Shown piece by piece: positions 8,394 through 15,726 of a stretch of DNA of 64,000 nt. Under the pieces are notes generated by a model. The model saw only the letters and a list, made by a program, of their open reading frames with translations, searched no databases and was not told the origin of the DNA. The translations under genes were made by a program, and so were the position numbers. Where the stretch lies: contig SPVA01000022.1 of NCBI GenBank assembly GCA_013530545.1, positions 16,833 through 80,832 of the forward strand, written 5' to 3'. The DNA comes from Acinetobacter lwoffii (lineage in GTDB: Bacteria; Pseudomonadota; Gammaproteobacteria; Pseudomonadales; Moraxellaceae). Every line of letters starts with the position of its first letter. Position 1 is the stretch's first letter.

Positions 8394-9059
8394 TTAAATC
8401 TTTCTATACAAACCAACAACTTTACCAACCAAACGACAATCTTCTGTCAGCTTGATAATTTGTTCATCCCACTTCGGGTTTAATGGCTTCAGGTATTTGG
8501 TTGTACCTTCGATAATAAGCTGCTTAAAGGTCGCCTCATTGTCTCCAGTGCAGGAAACAATAACCAAATCCCCAGTCTTTAGATCACTAACTTGAAAGTC
8601 TGGATTTACATAAATTCGGTCTTCAGGCTCGAACTTTGGAGACATTGAGATACCAGTCACTACCAATCCATAGCCATTTTTTCCGCACTCTTTGATTGGC
8701 GGAAGGTATTCGTCGATTTCCGCATCCTTTAAAACAGTCTGAATTGGATCAAACGCGCCAGCAGCGACCCAAGAAATAACAGGAACAGGGCGACCCTCAA
8801 AAGGTATTCTCTGAGAGAGATCCACATTGTTATCCAGCCGTGGAGATGCTTCTCTACCTGTTAAAAGCCAGTCATCACTAACATCGAGAAACCTCGCTAT
8901 AAGCTTTAGCTTTCCGGCTTTTGGTTGACTATCTCCGTGAATCCACTTTCCAGCAGCCACACCTGAAACTTCAGCAGCCCTAGCTAAATCCGCAGGCTTA
9001 TATCCTTTTTCTTTTAATTTTTCTTGAAGGCGTAAGTGGAAGGACATGATCAAATCCAT
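8394..9059 (-). CDS. CI-type phage repressor (HTH plus S24 peptidase)
   Basis: 221-residue lysogeny repressor. N-terminal helix-turn-helix (about residues 8-66, ending DVSDDWLLTG), linker, then a LexA/CI-type S24 domain. Visible are the self-cleavage site Ala100-Gly101 (WVAAGAF), the catalytic Ser138 (GISMSP) and the general-base Lys179 (ATFKQL). It should bind the TTAACTnnAGTTAA operators and be inactivated by RecA-stimulated self-cleavage after DNA damage. Start: ATG at 9059 or the in-frame ATG at 9047 (MSFHLRL); neither has a strong ribosome site. It is divergent from the cro-like gene across a 96-base operator region. Confidence 0.9.
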   Translation of the reverse strand: MDLIMSFHLRLQEKLKEKGYKPADLARAAEVSGVAAGKWIHGDSQPKAGKLKLIARFLDVSDDWLLTGREASPRLDNNVDLSQRIPFEGRPVPVISWVAAGAFDPIQTVLKDAEIDEYLPPIKECGKNGYGLVVTGISMSPKFEPEDRIYVNPDFQVSDLKTGDLVIVSCTGDNEATFKQLIIEGTTKYLKPLNPKWDEQIIKLTEDCRLVGKVVGLYRKI

Positions 9060-9070
9060 TCTGAATAATC

Positions 9071-9143
9071 TTAACTAATGTTAATACATTAAGTTGAAAC
9101 TGTGGTTAAGGTGTGATAACTTTAGTTTATTAACTACAGTTAA
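9071..9143. promoter_or_regulatory. Right operator region between repressor and cro
   Basis: Four copies of a 14-bp dyad: TTAACTAATGTTAA (9071-9084), GAAACTGTGGTTAA (9096-9109), ATAACTTTAGTTTA (9116-9129) and the perfect TTAACTACAGTTAA (9130-9143), the last two abutting. A possible rightward promoter is TTGAAA (9094-9099), 17-bp spacer, TAACTT (9117-9122), overlapped by the operators. This is the expected oR arrangement for the divergent repressor and cro genes. Confidence 0.75.
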
Positions 9144-9155
9144 GTAGAGAAGGCA

Positions 9156-9344
9156 ATGAAACCCAGTGATCTTATGAGCCATTACGGCTGCAAGACCAAA
9201 CGCGAATTATCCCAAAAAACAGGCTTTTCAGAAGTCACTTTATGGAAGTGGGAAAAAAATGGAATCCCGCCTCGCACACAGGCAACTTTTGAAGTTCTCA
9301 CCCAAGGCAAGTTAAAGGCAAATTTGGAAGCCTTAACCGCTTAA
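9156..9344 (+). CDS. Cro-like helix-turn-helix regulator
   Basis: 62 residues consisting of a single HTH: KTKRELSQKTGFSEVTLWKWEKNGIPP is the two-helix recognition unit. Proteins of this size facing a CI-type gene act as Cro, shutting off the repressor promoter during lytic growth. AGAAGG lies just upstream of the ATG. First gene of the rightward early operon. Confidence 0.8.
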   Translation: MKPSDLMSHYGCKTKRELSQKTGFSEVTLWKWEKNGIPPRTQATFEVLTQGKLKANLEALTA

Positions 9345-9401
9345 ACCAATTATCAACAACTTAGTGTTTTTAATAAACGTGAAAGTAAACAAGGTATTCA
9401 C

Positions 9402-9893
9402 ATGGATATATCGAAAGAGACCAAAACCGCATTGCACAAGATGGTGCATCAGTCGAACGGCATTACTCCAAAAGAGATAGCTGATCTTGTTGGCGTGTCT
9501 CATAACACGATTTTGAACTATGCCAATCCAAATATGGAAAACCACCTGCCGAGTCTAAAGGCATTTGAAGCAATGCTGACTTATACGCAAAACCCAGCTC
9601 CATTAAAAGTATGGGCGCACAAATTAGGTTTTTTACTAGTTCCAGTAGATCAAGCTCAAGGCAAGGACCATGAACTAGGTGTTCTTGAATCGCTTCTTGG
9701 CATGAATGTTGGAAATGGTGCCGCAAATAAACAGGTTTTATCTGCTCTGGAAGATGGTGTGGTGACACCTGCTGAAATGGATGAGACAGATCGCATCCTG
9801 GAAGAAATCGAACAGAAAATTCAATCTTTGCGTAAGGCCATGAAAGGCGAGTGTGCAAAGTATTTATCGGCTCTACAACGAGAAAAAGCCTGA
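9402..9893 (+). CDS. CII-like phage regulatory protein
   Basis: 163 residues. The N-terminal half has an HTH (ITPKEIADLVGVSHNTILNY) followed by an LPSLKAFEAMLTYTQNPAPLKVWAHK-type region split over the pattern of the 'phage regulatory CII' (CP76) family; the C-terminus is a coiled-coil-like helix. In lambdoid phages CII activates repressor and integrase transcription; that role is inferred from position and fold. Its stop codon is part of the stem of a strong terminator, so early transcription into the replication genes should need read-through. Confidence 0.65.
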   Translation: MDISKETKTALHKMVHQSNGITPKEIADLVGVSHNTILNYANPNMENHLPSLKAFEAMLTYTQNPAPLKVWAHKLGFLLVPVDQAQGKDHELGVLESLLGMNVGNGAANKQVLSALEDGVVTPAEMDETDRILEEIEQKIQSLRKAMKGECAKYLSALQREKA

Positions 9894-9913
9894 GGTCAGA
9901 ACTCAGGCTTTTT
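9883..9913 (+). terminator. Strong terminator after the CII-like gene
   Basis: Perfect 12-bp stem AAAAAGCCTGAG/CTCAGGCTTTTT with a seven-base loop. The TGA stop of the preceding gene is inside the stem. It may work in both directions. Confidence 0.8.
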
Positions 9914-9942
9914 CGGTGTTCAAATCATCGGAGACTTAAACT

Positions 9943-10722
9943 ATGAACATGTTAACACAAGGAAATTTTAACACAAACGAAGTAACAATGTCATCACTTG
10001 AGATTGTTGACTTTATTAACGAATACCGCGCTAAAAACGAAAGCAGTCCAGTGCAACTTCGCCATGATAGTTTTATGGCAAAAGTACCTAAGGTTTTGGG
10101 GGAAAATCAATCTCCAAAATTTATTGGAGATTACAAAGACCCTAAAGGCCGTACTTATCCTTGCTACCACTTCCCAAAACGCGAAGCCTGCTTGATGGCT
10201 ATGTCATATAGCTATGAGCTACAAGCTCAAGTATTTGACCGTATGACCGCAATGGAAGAGGCACTTAAGGCTAAAAATAGTTTCGACATCACCAACCCAG
10301 CACATCTACTTCAAGCAATCGAAGTGCAAGCCAAACTCAATATTGAGTTAAGTGAAAAAGTAGCAGTACTTGCACCTAAGGCTGAAGCACTGGAAGCGAT
10401 TGCTGATACATCAAATACCTACTGCCTGCGTGAATGTGCCAAAACAATCGGTATTCGTGAATCGGATCTGATCCAACTGCTCATTGATAAAAAGTGGATC
10501 TACCGTGAACCATCGAAGACACCAGGTAAATCTGGAAAGCTTCAGCCTCACGCTCAATATGTGACGAATAAGGTTTTTATTAACCGTATTTCACCTGTCA
10601 TCACCAACCAGTATACCGGTCAAGAAATGGTGCATACCAATATGCGAGTCACTGCTTTTGGTCTGACTCGTATTACAGGCCTAGTCAATAAAATGCGTAA
10701 AGCACAGCAGGTGGCAGCATGA
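9943..10722 (+). CDS. Phage antirepressor, Rha plus KilAC domains
   Basis: 259 residues. N-terminal Rha-type domain (SSLEIVDFINEYR, then LRHDSFMAKVPKVLG, YPCYHFPKREACLMAMSYS), a helical linker, and from about residue 150 a KilAC/ANT domain (AEALEAIADTSNTYCLRECAKTIG..., LIDKKWIYRE, GLTRITGLV). Such proteins act as antirepressors or regulators of phage development. GGAG precedes the ATG, and the stop overlaps the next start by four bases. Confidence 0.8.
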   Translation: MNMLTQGNFNTNEVTMSSLEIVDFINEYRAKNESSPVQLRHDSFMAKVPKVLGENQSPKFIGDYKDPKGRTYPCYHFPKREACLMAMSYSYELQAQVFDRMTAMEEALKAKNSFDITNPAHLLQAIEVQAKLNIELSEKVAVLAPKAEALEAIADTSNTYCLRECAKTIGIRESDLIQLLIDKKWIYREPSKTPGKSGKLQPHAQYVTNKVFINRISPVITNQYTGQEMVHTNMRVTAFGLTRITGLVNKMRKAQQVAA

Positions 10723-11018
10723 GCATAACTTTAGAAGATGTTCTTGGCTTCATATCTTCAGCTAGTGGTTCTGACTTAAATATGATTGCCGATGAAATGA
10801 AAGAAAGCGGCTTTGAGTATGAATGTCTTGAATGTGAGACCCATGAATGTGAAGAGCACGAATGTCATCACGATGAAGAAATGGCTGAAGTGAAAAATGG
10901 GTTTATTCACTATCTGGTTGAACGAAACAATCAATTTGGCTTAGACGACATGCTTGATGAATTAAAGCGTGAAGGTCAGAGCATTGGCGCATACCTCAAA
11001 GTGGAAGAAAAGTTATGA
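10719..11018 (+). CDS. Hypothetical Cys/His-rich phage protein
   Basis: 99 acidic residues with a dense metal-ligand cluster in the middle: C-x2-C-x3-H-x-C-x2-H-x-C-H-H (about residues 36-50). This could bind zinc, but it is not a standard zinc-finger spacing. It overlaps both neighbours by four bases and is surely co-translated with the antirepressor and replication genes. Function unknown. Confidence 0.65.
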   Translation: MSITLEDVLGFISSASGSDLNMIADEMKESGFEYECLECETHECEEHECHHDEEMAEVKNGFIHYLVERNNQFGLDDMLDELKREGQSIGAYLKVEEKL

Positions 11019-12010
11019 ATTATTACCAGCATCATATTGGGGATTTCAACAATGCGACTCGACATTTGAGCTTGGTTGAGCGTGCGATCTACCGAGATCT
11101 TCTAGATATGTATTACGACACTGAAAAGCCAATTGATGCATCCAATTTGGAGCGTTTGGCTCGCCGTTTGCAATGTACAACTCAAGACCAAACAGCTGCT
11201 TTGAAATATGTTCTTGATGAGTTTTTTACTCTTGAGGATGGGGTTTATATCAACAATCGTTGTGAACGTGAAATCGCTGAATATCACGGTAAGCGCAAAC
11301 AGGCTAGTGATGCTGGAAAAGCATCTGCTAAAAAACGCGCAGAGAAAAAGCAACGGAACTCTGATGGTGGTTCATCAAATGATGATCATTCGAATAGCAG
11401 AAGTTCAACAGACGTTGAAGGTCAGTTAAATGAGAATCCAACGACCGTTGAAGCAGCGTTGAACGGAAATTTAACGGACGTGCAACCAACCATAAACCAT
11501 AAACCATTAACCAATAACCATGAACCAATAACCAGTATTTATAGTAGTGGTAGTAGTAATGCGTGCGAAGAAAAAATTTCTTTTCCACCGATTCAATTTT
11601 CTCAATATCAAGCTGAGGATCACAAACGCTATTCGATTCTTGAATGCGTACATGTATATCCAATTCACTACGATTTCATAGAACTTGGAAAGCAGCGTAA
11701 TCCTGGTCTACCAGAACAAGATCTGATTGCTATGTTTACAAACTTTGGTGATTTCTTCTCAGCTAAGTCTGATAGCAAAAATACACCAAGCTTATGGCTG
11801 GTGAAATGGTTTACCTGGATTCAAAACAACAAAGACGAAGTACGCCGTAAACGTGAAGCACAACATCTTCCTCAAAAACAAAAAAATTATTCAAGCGCAG
11901 CAATTCGTACCTCGAATGAAGTGAATTCATGGATGGATGAAATCAGCACCGAAGATGCTGCGCCATCGATCCGTGATGTGCATGAGGTGGAGGGTGTGAA
12001 ATATGCGTAA
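11015..12010 (+). CDS. DUF1376/YdaU-like replication protein (O-like)
   Basis: 331 residues. The N-terminus MNYYQHHIGDFNNATRHLS, LVERAIYRDLLDMYYD is diagnostic of the DUF1376 (YdaU) family, found in replication modules of temperate phages. A low-complexity Ser/Asn/Thr-rich linker (about residues 110-190) contains the 7-bp iterons noted below, and the C-terminus is helical and basic. By position (before a P-like gene, after regulators) it is probably the origin-binding initiator, analogous to lambda O whose origin lies inside the gene. It overlaps the previous gene by four bases and the next by eight. Confidence 0.75.
   Translation: MNYYQHHIGDFNNATRHLSLVERAIYRDLLDMYYDTEKPIDASNLERLARRLQCTTQDQTAALKYVLDEFFTLEDGVYINNRCEREIAEYHGKRKQASDAGKASAKKRAEKKQRNSDGGSSNDDHSNSRSSTDVEGQLNENPTTVEAALNGNLTDVQPTINHKPLTNNHEPITSIYSSGSSNACEEKISFPPIQFSQYQAEDHKRYSILECVHVYPIHYDFIELGKQRNPGLPEQDLIAMFTNFGDFFSAKSDSKNTPSLWLVKWFTWIQNNKDEVRRKREAQHLPQKQKNYSSAAIRTSNEVNSWMDEISTEDAAPSIRDVHEVEGVKYA
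11488..11536 (+). repeat. Seven tandem 7-bp iterons, candidate replication origin
   Basis: Direct heptads in exact register: AACCATA, AACCATA, AACCATT, AACCAAT, AACCATG, AACCAAT, AACCAGT. Because the unit is not a multiple of three, the encoded linker is not a simple peptide repeat, so the DNA sequence itself is the conserved thing. Location inside the initiator-like gene mirrors lambda ori inside gene O. Confidence 0.65.
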
Positions 12011-12773
12011 TGAATTAGCACAACACGAAAATACTCAGGCTGTTCGTCAATTCTGTGAGCAAGATGCACGTAAGCTCGTTGAAGACATGCTGTTCATGTT
12101 TGGCAAGAAGTTTACTGATAATTGGTCTGGACTGAACAAAGGGCAAGTCATTGCCAAGTTTGCTGAAAAACTCTCAGATCTTACTTATGAGCAATTTCTG
12201 AGAGGCTTAAAGCGTCTTGATACAGCCGAGTGGCCACCAGCGATCCCTGAATTCAAGAATTGGTGCAAAGGTGGGTATGAGTATCAAACACCTGATGAGG
12301 CATGGTTACAGGCGCTCATGTACGAAAAAAACAATCGTTCACATGAAATCAATAAGTTTGCAAAGCAGACATTTGATGACGTGATTCGACCTTACGGTTA
12401 TTTAGGTTCATCAGATACATTCTACAAAGTTTTTTGCAGTGTTTATAAACGCATTATCACTGAAGCTAAAGAACGCAACGAAGCAGATGAAGTCTATAAG
12501 CCAGTACTGCAAGTAGGTTCAAGTGATAAGGAAGAAAACCGTGTTTGTGCCACAAACGAGGAAGCACAAAAGCACCTTGAAGCACTTAAGAAAAAACTGA
12601 ATGTGAAAAACCGTGTGGTACCACAGCCAAAAAAATTACAGCCAATGCCAAAACAAGCACCGGTTGAAACGTATTGGCCAGATCCTTTCGACAATCCTGA
12701 AGCGTATTTACACAAGTGCGCCGTCGATGGCGTAAAGGTACCTGTTGAAATTCGCAGACAGTTTGAGGGCTAA
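12003..12773 (+). CDS. Lambda P-like replication protein (helicase loader)
   Basis: 256 residues. The N-terminal third has the pattern of phage replication protein P: LVEDMLFMFGKKFTDNW, then LTYEQFLRGLKRL, EWPPAIPEFKNWC. Lambda P loads the host DnaB helicase at the origin, and a similar role is inferred. The C-terminus is Lys/Pro-rich and ends with IRRQFEG. It overlaps the O-like gene by eight bases. Confidence 0.7.
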   Translation: MRNELAQHENTQAVRQFCEQDARKLVEDMLFMFGKKFTDNWSGLNKGQVIAKFAEKLSDLTYEQFLRGLKRLDTAEWPPAIPEFKNWCKGGYEYQTPDEAWLQALMYEKNNRSHEINKFAKQTFDDVIRPYGYLGSSDTFYKVFCSVYKRIITEAKERNEADEVYKPVLQVGSSDKEENRVCATNEEAQKHLEALKKKLNVKNRVVPQPKKLQPMPKQAPVETYWPDPFDNPEAYLHKCAVDGVKVPVEIRRQFEG

Positions 12774-12776
12774 ACG

Positions 12777-13046
12777 ATGCAAGTAGGCAATCAAATCAAA
12801 GTGGATTTCATTTCTGAATCACGTACTGAGTTTTCAGGCAATCGATTCACTGGCCACGGCGTTATAGACCGCCTTGAAGATGGGCGTGTATTTGGTCAAC
12901 TGGATGACGGTAGACCGTTTATGCGTTTTCCCGATGATGTTGAATTGATTCATCCTGAGGCATGTGAACACGGTTATGACGTTGCATGTTTGCTGTGTGG
13001 GTTTGGAACTGTGGATGGGGAAAGGATATGGCACAGCAAAAAATAG
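12777..13046 (+). CDS. Hypothetical small phage protein
   Basis: 89 residues, beta-rich by appearance (FTGHGVIDRLEDGRVFGQLDDGRPFMRF), with two cysteines in a CEHGYDVACLLCG motif near the C-terminus that could bind metal. It overlaps the next gene by 19 bases. Function unknown. Confidence 0.6.
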   Translation: MQVGNQIKVDFISESRTEFSGNRFTGHGVIDRLEDGRVFGQLDDGRPFMRFPDDVELIHPEACEHGYDVACLLCGFGTVDGERIWHSKK

Positions 13047-13335
13047 AGCATGACTTTCAAACCATGGATTGGTGCCGATCAACACACGCCGTATCTCAGG
13101 GTGAGCAAATGCTCCTGGTATTGCGCCAAATGATGGCCAAACGTGGGAAAACCAGTGTCAGTGATGTGTTTTGGGTTGGACGGGGAAAACACGCCGCACG
13201 GCACAGCGTTATTTGAATCAGTTGGAACAAGCTGGATATGTGATGCGAGATGACGCGACACCAGCTGGCTTTACCCCGACTGAAAAAACAAAACAAATTT
13301 TCACCATCAAAGTGTGCCGAGGTGAAGATGCGTAA
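13028..13335 (+). pseudogene. HTH-like phage protein with -1 frame change
   Basis: From ATG 13028 the first frame reads MAQQKIEHDFQTMDWC... to about residue 54 and stops at 13216. One base back, from 13189, a continuation TRRTAQRYLNQLEQAGYV...TPTEKTKQIFTI runs to TAA at 13335. Its helix-turn-wing character and the overlap of its stop with the next start (ATGCGTAA) argue that the two halves are one gene. The switch point is G GGA AAA (13183-13189) in the correct register for a canonical -1 slippery heptamer, so programmed frameshifting is possible; a one-base deletion or a sequencing error is equally plausible. The joined product would be about 102 residues. Confidence 0.6.
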
Positions 13336-13678
13336 GCGTATACCTTGTCAAAGAGATCTACGAAGCAAAGATCCTGAAATCTATGCTGTAGCAATGGCTC
13401 GATGTCAGAACGCGGCACAAGACTGCCCAGAAGTTGGGCGATGCCAATATGATGGTGAATGCTTCAATAAATTGAGTCATGCCGAAGCGGTTGAACGTTT
13501 GGAAATGGTTGAAAAGGAGCTTGAGCAATACAAATGCAAATGGTCAAAGCTGAATAGCTCACATCTGCACTTGCTTTCAAGCCTGAAATTAGCAATGAGT
13601 GATGCTGTACAGAACAAGAATCAAGAACGTGTATTTGCCTATCGTTCCTGTATAGCGATGTTAGAAAGGGCGATTTAG
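13328..13678 (+). CDS. Hypothetical Cys-containing phage protein
   Basis: 116 residues from ATG 13328, which follows GAGGTGAAG and overlaps the stop of the shifted upstream frame. The N-terminal half carries four cysteines (IPCQRD, ARCQNAAQDCPEVGRCQYDGEC), possibly a metal site, followed by a coiled-coil helix (EAVERLEMVEKELEQYK). Function unknown. An upstream start at 13250 is rejected because it would overlap the preceding gene by 86 bases. Confidence 0.6.
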   Translation: MRKRIPCQRDLRSKDPEIYAVAMARCQNAAQDCPEVGRCQYDGECFNKLSHAEAVERLEMVEKELEQYKCKWSKLNSSHLHLLSSLKLAMSDAVQNKNQERVFAYRSCIAMLERAI

Positions 13679-13684
13679 TACTTT

Positions 13685-14086
13685 ATGACAAGTTACTCAT
13701 TGGCTGAATACCACAAGATGTTAGGAATCGAAAAACCGAAAAAGGGGCGCAGGCGTCCCACGGTAAAAACAGCACGTGAAAGTGTGGGTGAATCCATTTT
13801 AGCCATGCAATTACGTGCGGTGAAAATTCAGTTTGAGCAAGAATTTAGATTCCATCCAAAACGTAAATGGAAAGCTGATTTTCACCTGATAGGCAAAAGA
13901 ATATTGATTGAAGTTGAAGGCGGTATATGGAGTGGTGGACGTCATACGAGGGGCAAGGGGTATATCGGCGACATGGAAAAATATAACTCAGCAACGATGA
14001 TGGGTTTTCAAGTAATACGGTTTAGTACAGATCAAGTGAAGTCAGGTCACGCGATCCAGCAAATAGAGAAGATGGTAGGGGAATAG
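13685..14086 (+). CDS. PD-(D/E)XK phage endonuclease (VSR/DUF559-like)
   Basis: 133 residues. The core KWKADFHLIGKRILIEVEG, GG-WSGGRHTRG, DMEKYNSATMMGFQVIRF matches small phage endonucleases related to VSR/DUF559: D in ADFHL and E-V-E as metal ligands. These often resolve recombination or replication junctions in phages in place of RusA; that is inferred. A paralogue lies at 17088-17528. Confidence 0.7.
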   Translation: MTSYSLAEYHKMLGIEKPKKGRRRPTVKTARESVGESILAMQLRAVKIQFEQEFRFHPKRKWKADFHLIGKRILIEVEGGIWSGGRHTRGKGYIGDMEKYNSATMMGFQVIRFSTDQVKSGHAIQQIEKMVGE

Positions 14087-14088
14087 GG

Positions 14089-14586
14089 ATGAATGCGATG
14101 GTTAAGGTTCAAAATATTATGCAGGCGGTTGATTGGGGTAAATACTCACTAGAGGAATGGCTTTATCAATTTGGGGCTTGGATGAATAGCGTGGCTGGGA
14201 CATGTGGCAAAAGCATTAACCCTATTGCTGTTGCTATGGATGAAGCGATTGTAAAGCAGCGCAAGTTTAAGTTGGGCGTGAGAAAGACCCGTCAAGTTAT
14301 TGCTGATTCTATGTTGGTTGAGGATAAGCCAAGGCTGACACGTACAAACATTGTATGCCAGATTGATGATAATGAGGCGCGAGCAGTGCAGCGTTTAATT
14401 CTGGATATGCAGGGTCAAAGTGAAATTATGGATGAATGGATGGATGCGATTATCTGCCGGTATTTTTATGGGAATTCGTGGTCGCAGATGGTTACACCAG
14501 AGCGATCTAGGTATGGGGCAGAGCAAGATGTAAAGTGTGGATTGGCTGCACTGCATTGCCGATATAAATTTATTGAATATAAGTGA
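14089..14586 (+). CDS. Q-like antitermination protein
   Basis: 165 residues. The N-terminal pattern WGKYSLEEWLYQFGAWMNS and the C-terminal HTH-like region (ICRYFYGNSWSQMV..., KCGLAALHCRYKFIE) resemble Q-type late antiterminators. Position supports this: it is the last gene of the early region, directly before an untranslated leader with a terminator, as Q precedes pR'-tR' in lambda. Sequence similarity is weak, so the call is moderate. Confidence 0.5.
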   Translation: MNAMVKVQNIMQAVDWGKYSLEEWLYQFGAWMNSVAGTCGKSINPIAVAMDEAIVKQRKFKLGVRKTRQVIADSMLVEDKPRLTRTNIVCQIDDNEARAVQRLILDMQGQSEIMDEWMDAIICRYFYGNSWSQMVTPERSRYGAEQDVKCGLAALHCRYKFIEYK

Positions 14587-14757
14587 TTAGAACTTCTTGA
14601 CCTTCCGGAAAGCATTTGTTAAATTCATGGTATAGTGGCGCGAAGTGTAAGTAAGTCGCACTACTGATAGAAGGCTCATCGAAAGGTGGGCTTTTTTGAC
14701 ATTATTTATTCATAAAATTAAGTGATAATGCCTTTTTGTTTTTGAGCTCTAATTGAA
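14587..14757 (+). promoter_or_regulatory. Leader after Q-like gene with terminator
   Basis: No gene seen. A possible -10 (TATAGT, 14631-14636) without a clear -35, then a terminator (stem GCTCATC/GGTGGGC with G-T pairs, GAAA loop, T6) at 14672-14696. The order promoter-terminator immediately after the Q-like gene fits a late promoter that needs antitermination. The promoter is tentative. Confidence 0.4.
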
Positions 14758-14862
14758 ATGGCGATTTTAACTGTTAAAAAACTAGAAGATACTCTCGGTA
14801 AATTAGTGGCTGAAGGCAAAAAGCCTGAAAAGATTTTATTAGGCTATAAAGTGGCGAGCTAA
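14758..14862 (+). CDS. Small ORF, 34 residues
   Basis: MAILTVKKLEDTLGKLVAEG-type basic, helical peptide of unknown function. Its TAA overlaps the ATG of the next small gene (TAATG), which supports both being translated. Confidence 0.4.
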   Translation: MAILTVKKLEDTLGKLVAEGKKPEKILLGYKVAS

Positions 14863-14990
14863 TGAATGATCGTAGCTTTTTTGAGGAAGTGGCTGGCTCG
14901 GCAATGGATCCAAACAAACGAAAATATAAAAATATTAAAATTAAGGTCACTCAAGACGAATATCAGTTTGAAGTGAAATGTCAAAAATAG
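14862..14990 (+). CDS. Small ORF, 42 residues
   Basis: Begins MNDRSFFEEVAGSAMD and is Lys-rich at the C-terminus. Overlaps the preceding small gene by one base and is followed by a terminator at 15007. Function unknown. Confidence 0.4.
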   Translation: MNDRSFFEEVAGSAMDPNKRKYKNIKIKVTQDEYQFEVKCQK

Positions 14991-15006
14991 GTTTAAGCAT
15001 CAAGGA

Positions 15007-15034
15007 AAGCTCGCCAAATGGTGGGCTTTTTTAT
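15007..15034 (+). terminator. Rho-independent terminator
   Basis: Stem GCTCGCC/GGTGGGC (with G-T pairs), AAAT loop, T6 run. Ends the small-gene pair. Confidence 0.65.
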
Positions 15035-15036
15035 TG

Positions 15037-15228
15037 TCTGTAAAAAGGCAACCCATTCCTGCTGGAGTGCTGACCAGTGGAACATGCCATCGAGTAAACT
15101 TCCTTCGGGAATCTAGACTAGGGAGTAGCGTCCCGACCTAAAGAGGATTGAAAGCAAGTAAAGCAGACCGTGCATGTTAGGTGTGTGTGATTGTGAGTAG
15201 CGTTTGGCCCTGCGAAAAGGGCTTTTTT
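15037..15228 (+). ncRNA. Candidate structured non-coding RNA
   Basis: About 190 bases without a credible reading frame but with strong local structure: a cUUCGg tetraloop hairpin (TTCC-TTCG-GGAA, near 15101-15112), a GGGA/TCCC hairpin (near 15122-15135), and a terminator GCCCT/AGGGC plus T6 at 15207-15226. It is enclosed between two terminators, as expected for an independently made small RNA. No known RNA family is recognised and no promoter could be assigned with confidence. Confidence 0.35.
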
Positions 15229-15416
15229 ATTGCCTTGAGAAATACTAGTGTAATCATACCAAATTAAAATGCTTGATTAACCAGGAATGAATCTTGCTTA
15301 GTTCGACAAAGTTAATGACATTATTTCAGCAATGAATATTATAAATTTATGTTTTATAAGTAAAAATAACTGACATTTCTTGCGACATGATTGCTTGATT
15401 GTCCAGGAGTAAAATC

Positions 15417-15530
15417 ATGCTTAGATTACTGATGTGCTTATTCGGCCTACATGGTGCGACTGAAATCGATTACACGATTGATGATGAAGAAATCAAAGTG
15501 TGTCGGGATTGTTTGAAAGAAGTTAAATAA
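15417..15530 (+). CDS. Small CxxC protein, 37 residues
   Basis: MLRLLMCLFGLHGATEIDY... ending VCRDCLKEVK. AGGAG sits eight bases before the ATG, a good ribosome site. The CxxC with an upstream Cys and His could form a tiny zinc knuckle. Function unknown. A similar leader sequence (GCTTGATTnnCCAGGA...CTTAG) occurs about 120 bases upstream without a usable ORF. Confidence 0.5.
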   Translation: MLRLLMCLFGLHGATEIDYTIDDEEIKVCRDCLKEVK

Positions 15531-15622
15531 CAATCACTCAAGCAAAGAGCTGTTTCATAAAGCTGCAATATTTAAGCAATATAGTTGCTCTGCAAAAGAA
15601 GAAAGACGTTGTGATGCAAGTC

Positions 15623-15660
15623 AAGCCCGTTTAATTGGAGAGAGTTAAGCGGGCTTTTTT
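15623..15660 (+). terminator. Rho-independent terminator
   Basis: Stem AAGCCCGtTTAA/TTAAgCGGGCTT with a ten-base loop and T6, following the small CxxC gene. Confidence 0.7.
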
Positions 15661-15696
15661 ATTTCAAAATCGCCGGACGTATTACGGCAAACAAAG

Positions 15697-15726
15697 CCCC
15701 TCGCATTCTAGATGTTGAGGGGTTTT
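15697..15726 (+). terminator. Second terminator-like hairpin
   Basis: Stem CCCCTC/GAGGGG with a 14-base loop and TTTT. It insulates the hicAB module from upstream transcription. Confidence 0.5.

Noticed and set aside
11328..11663. Minus-strand 111-codon frame across the iteron region
   Set aside because: Shadow of the replication gene; repetitive Tyr/Leu/Val composition arises from the iterons.
14597..14636. TTGACC plus TATAGT as a consensus late promoter
   Set aside because: The spacer is 28 bases, far too long for a sigma-70 promoter.
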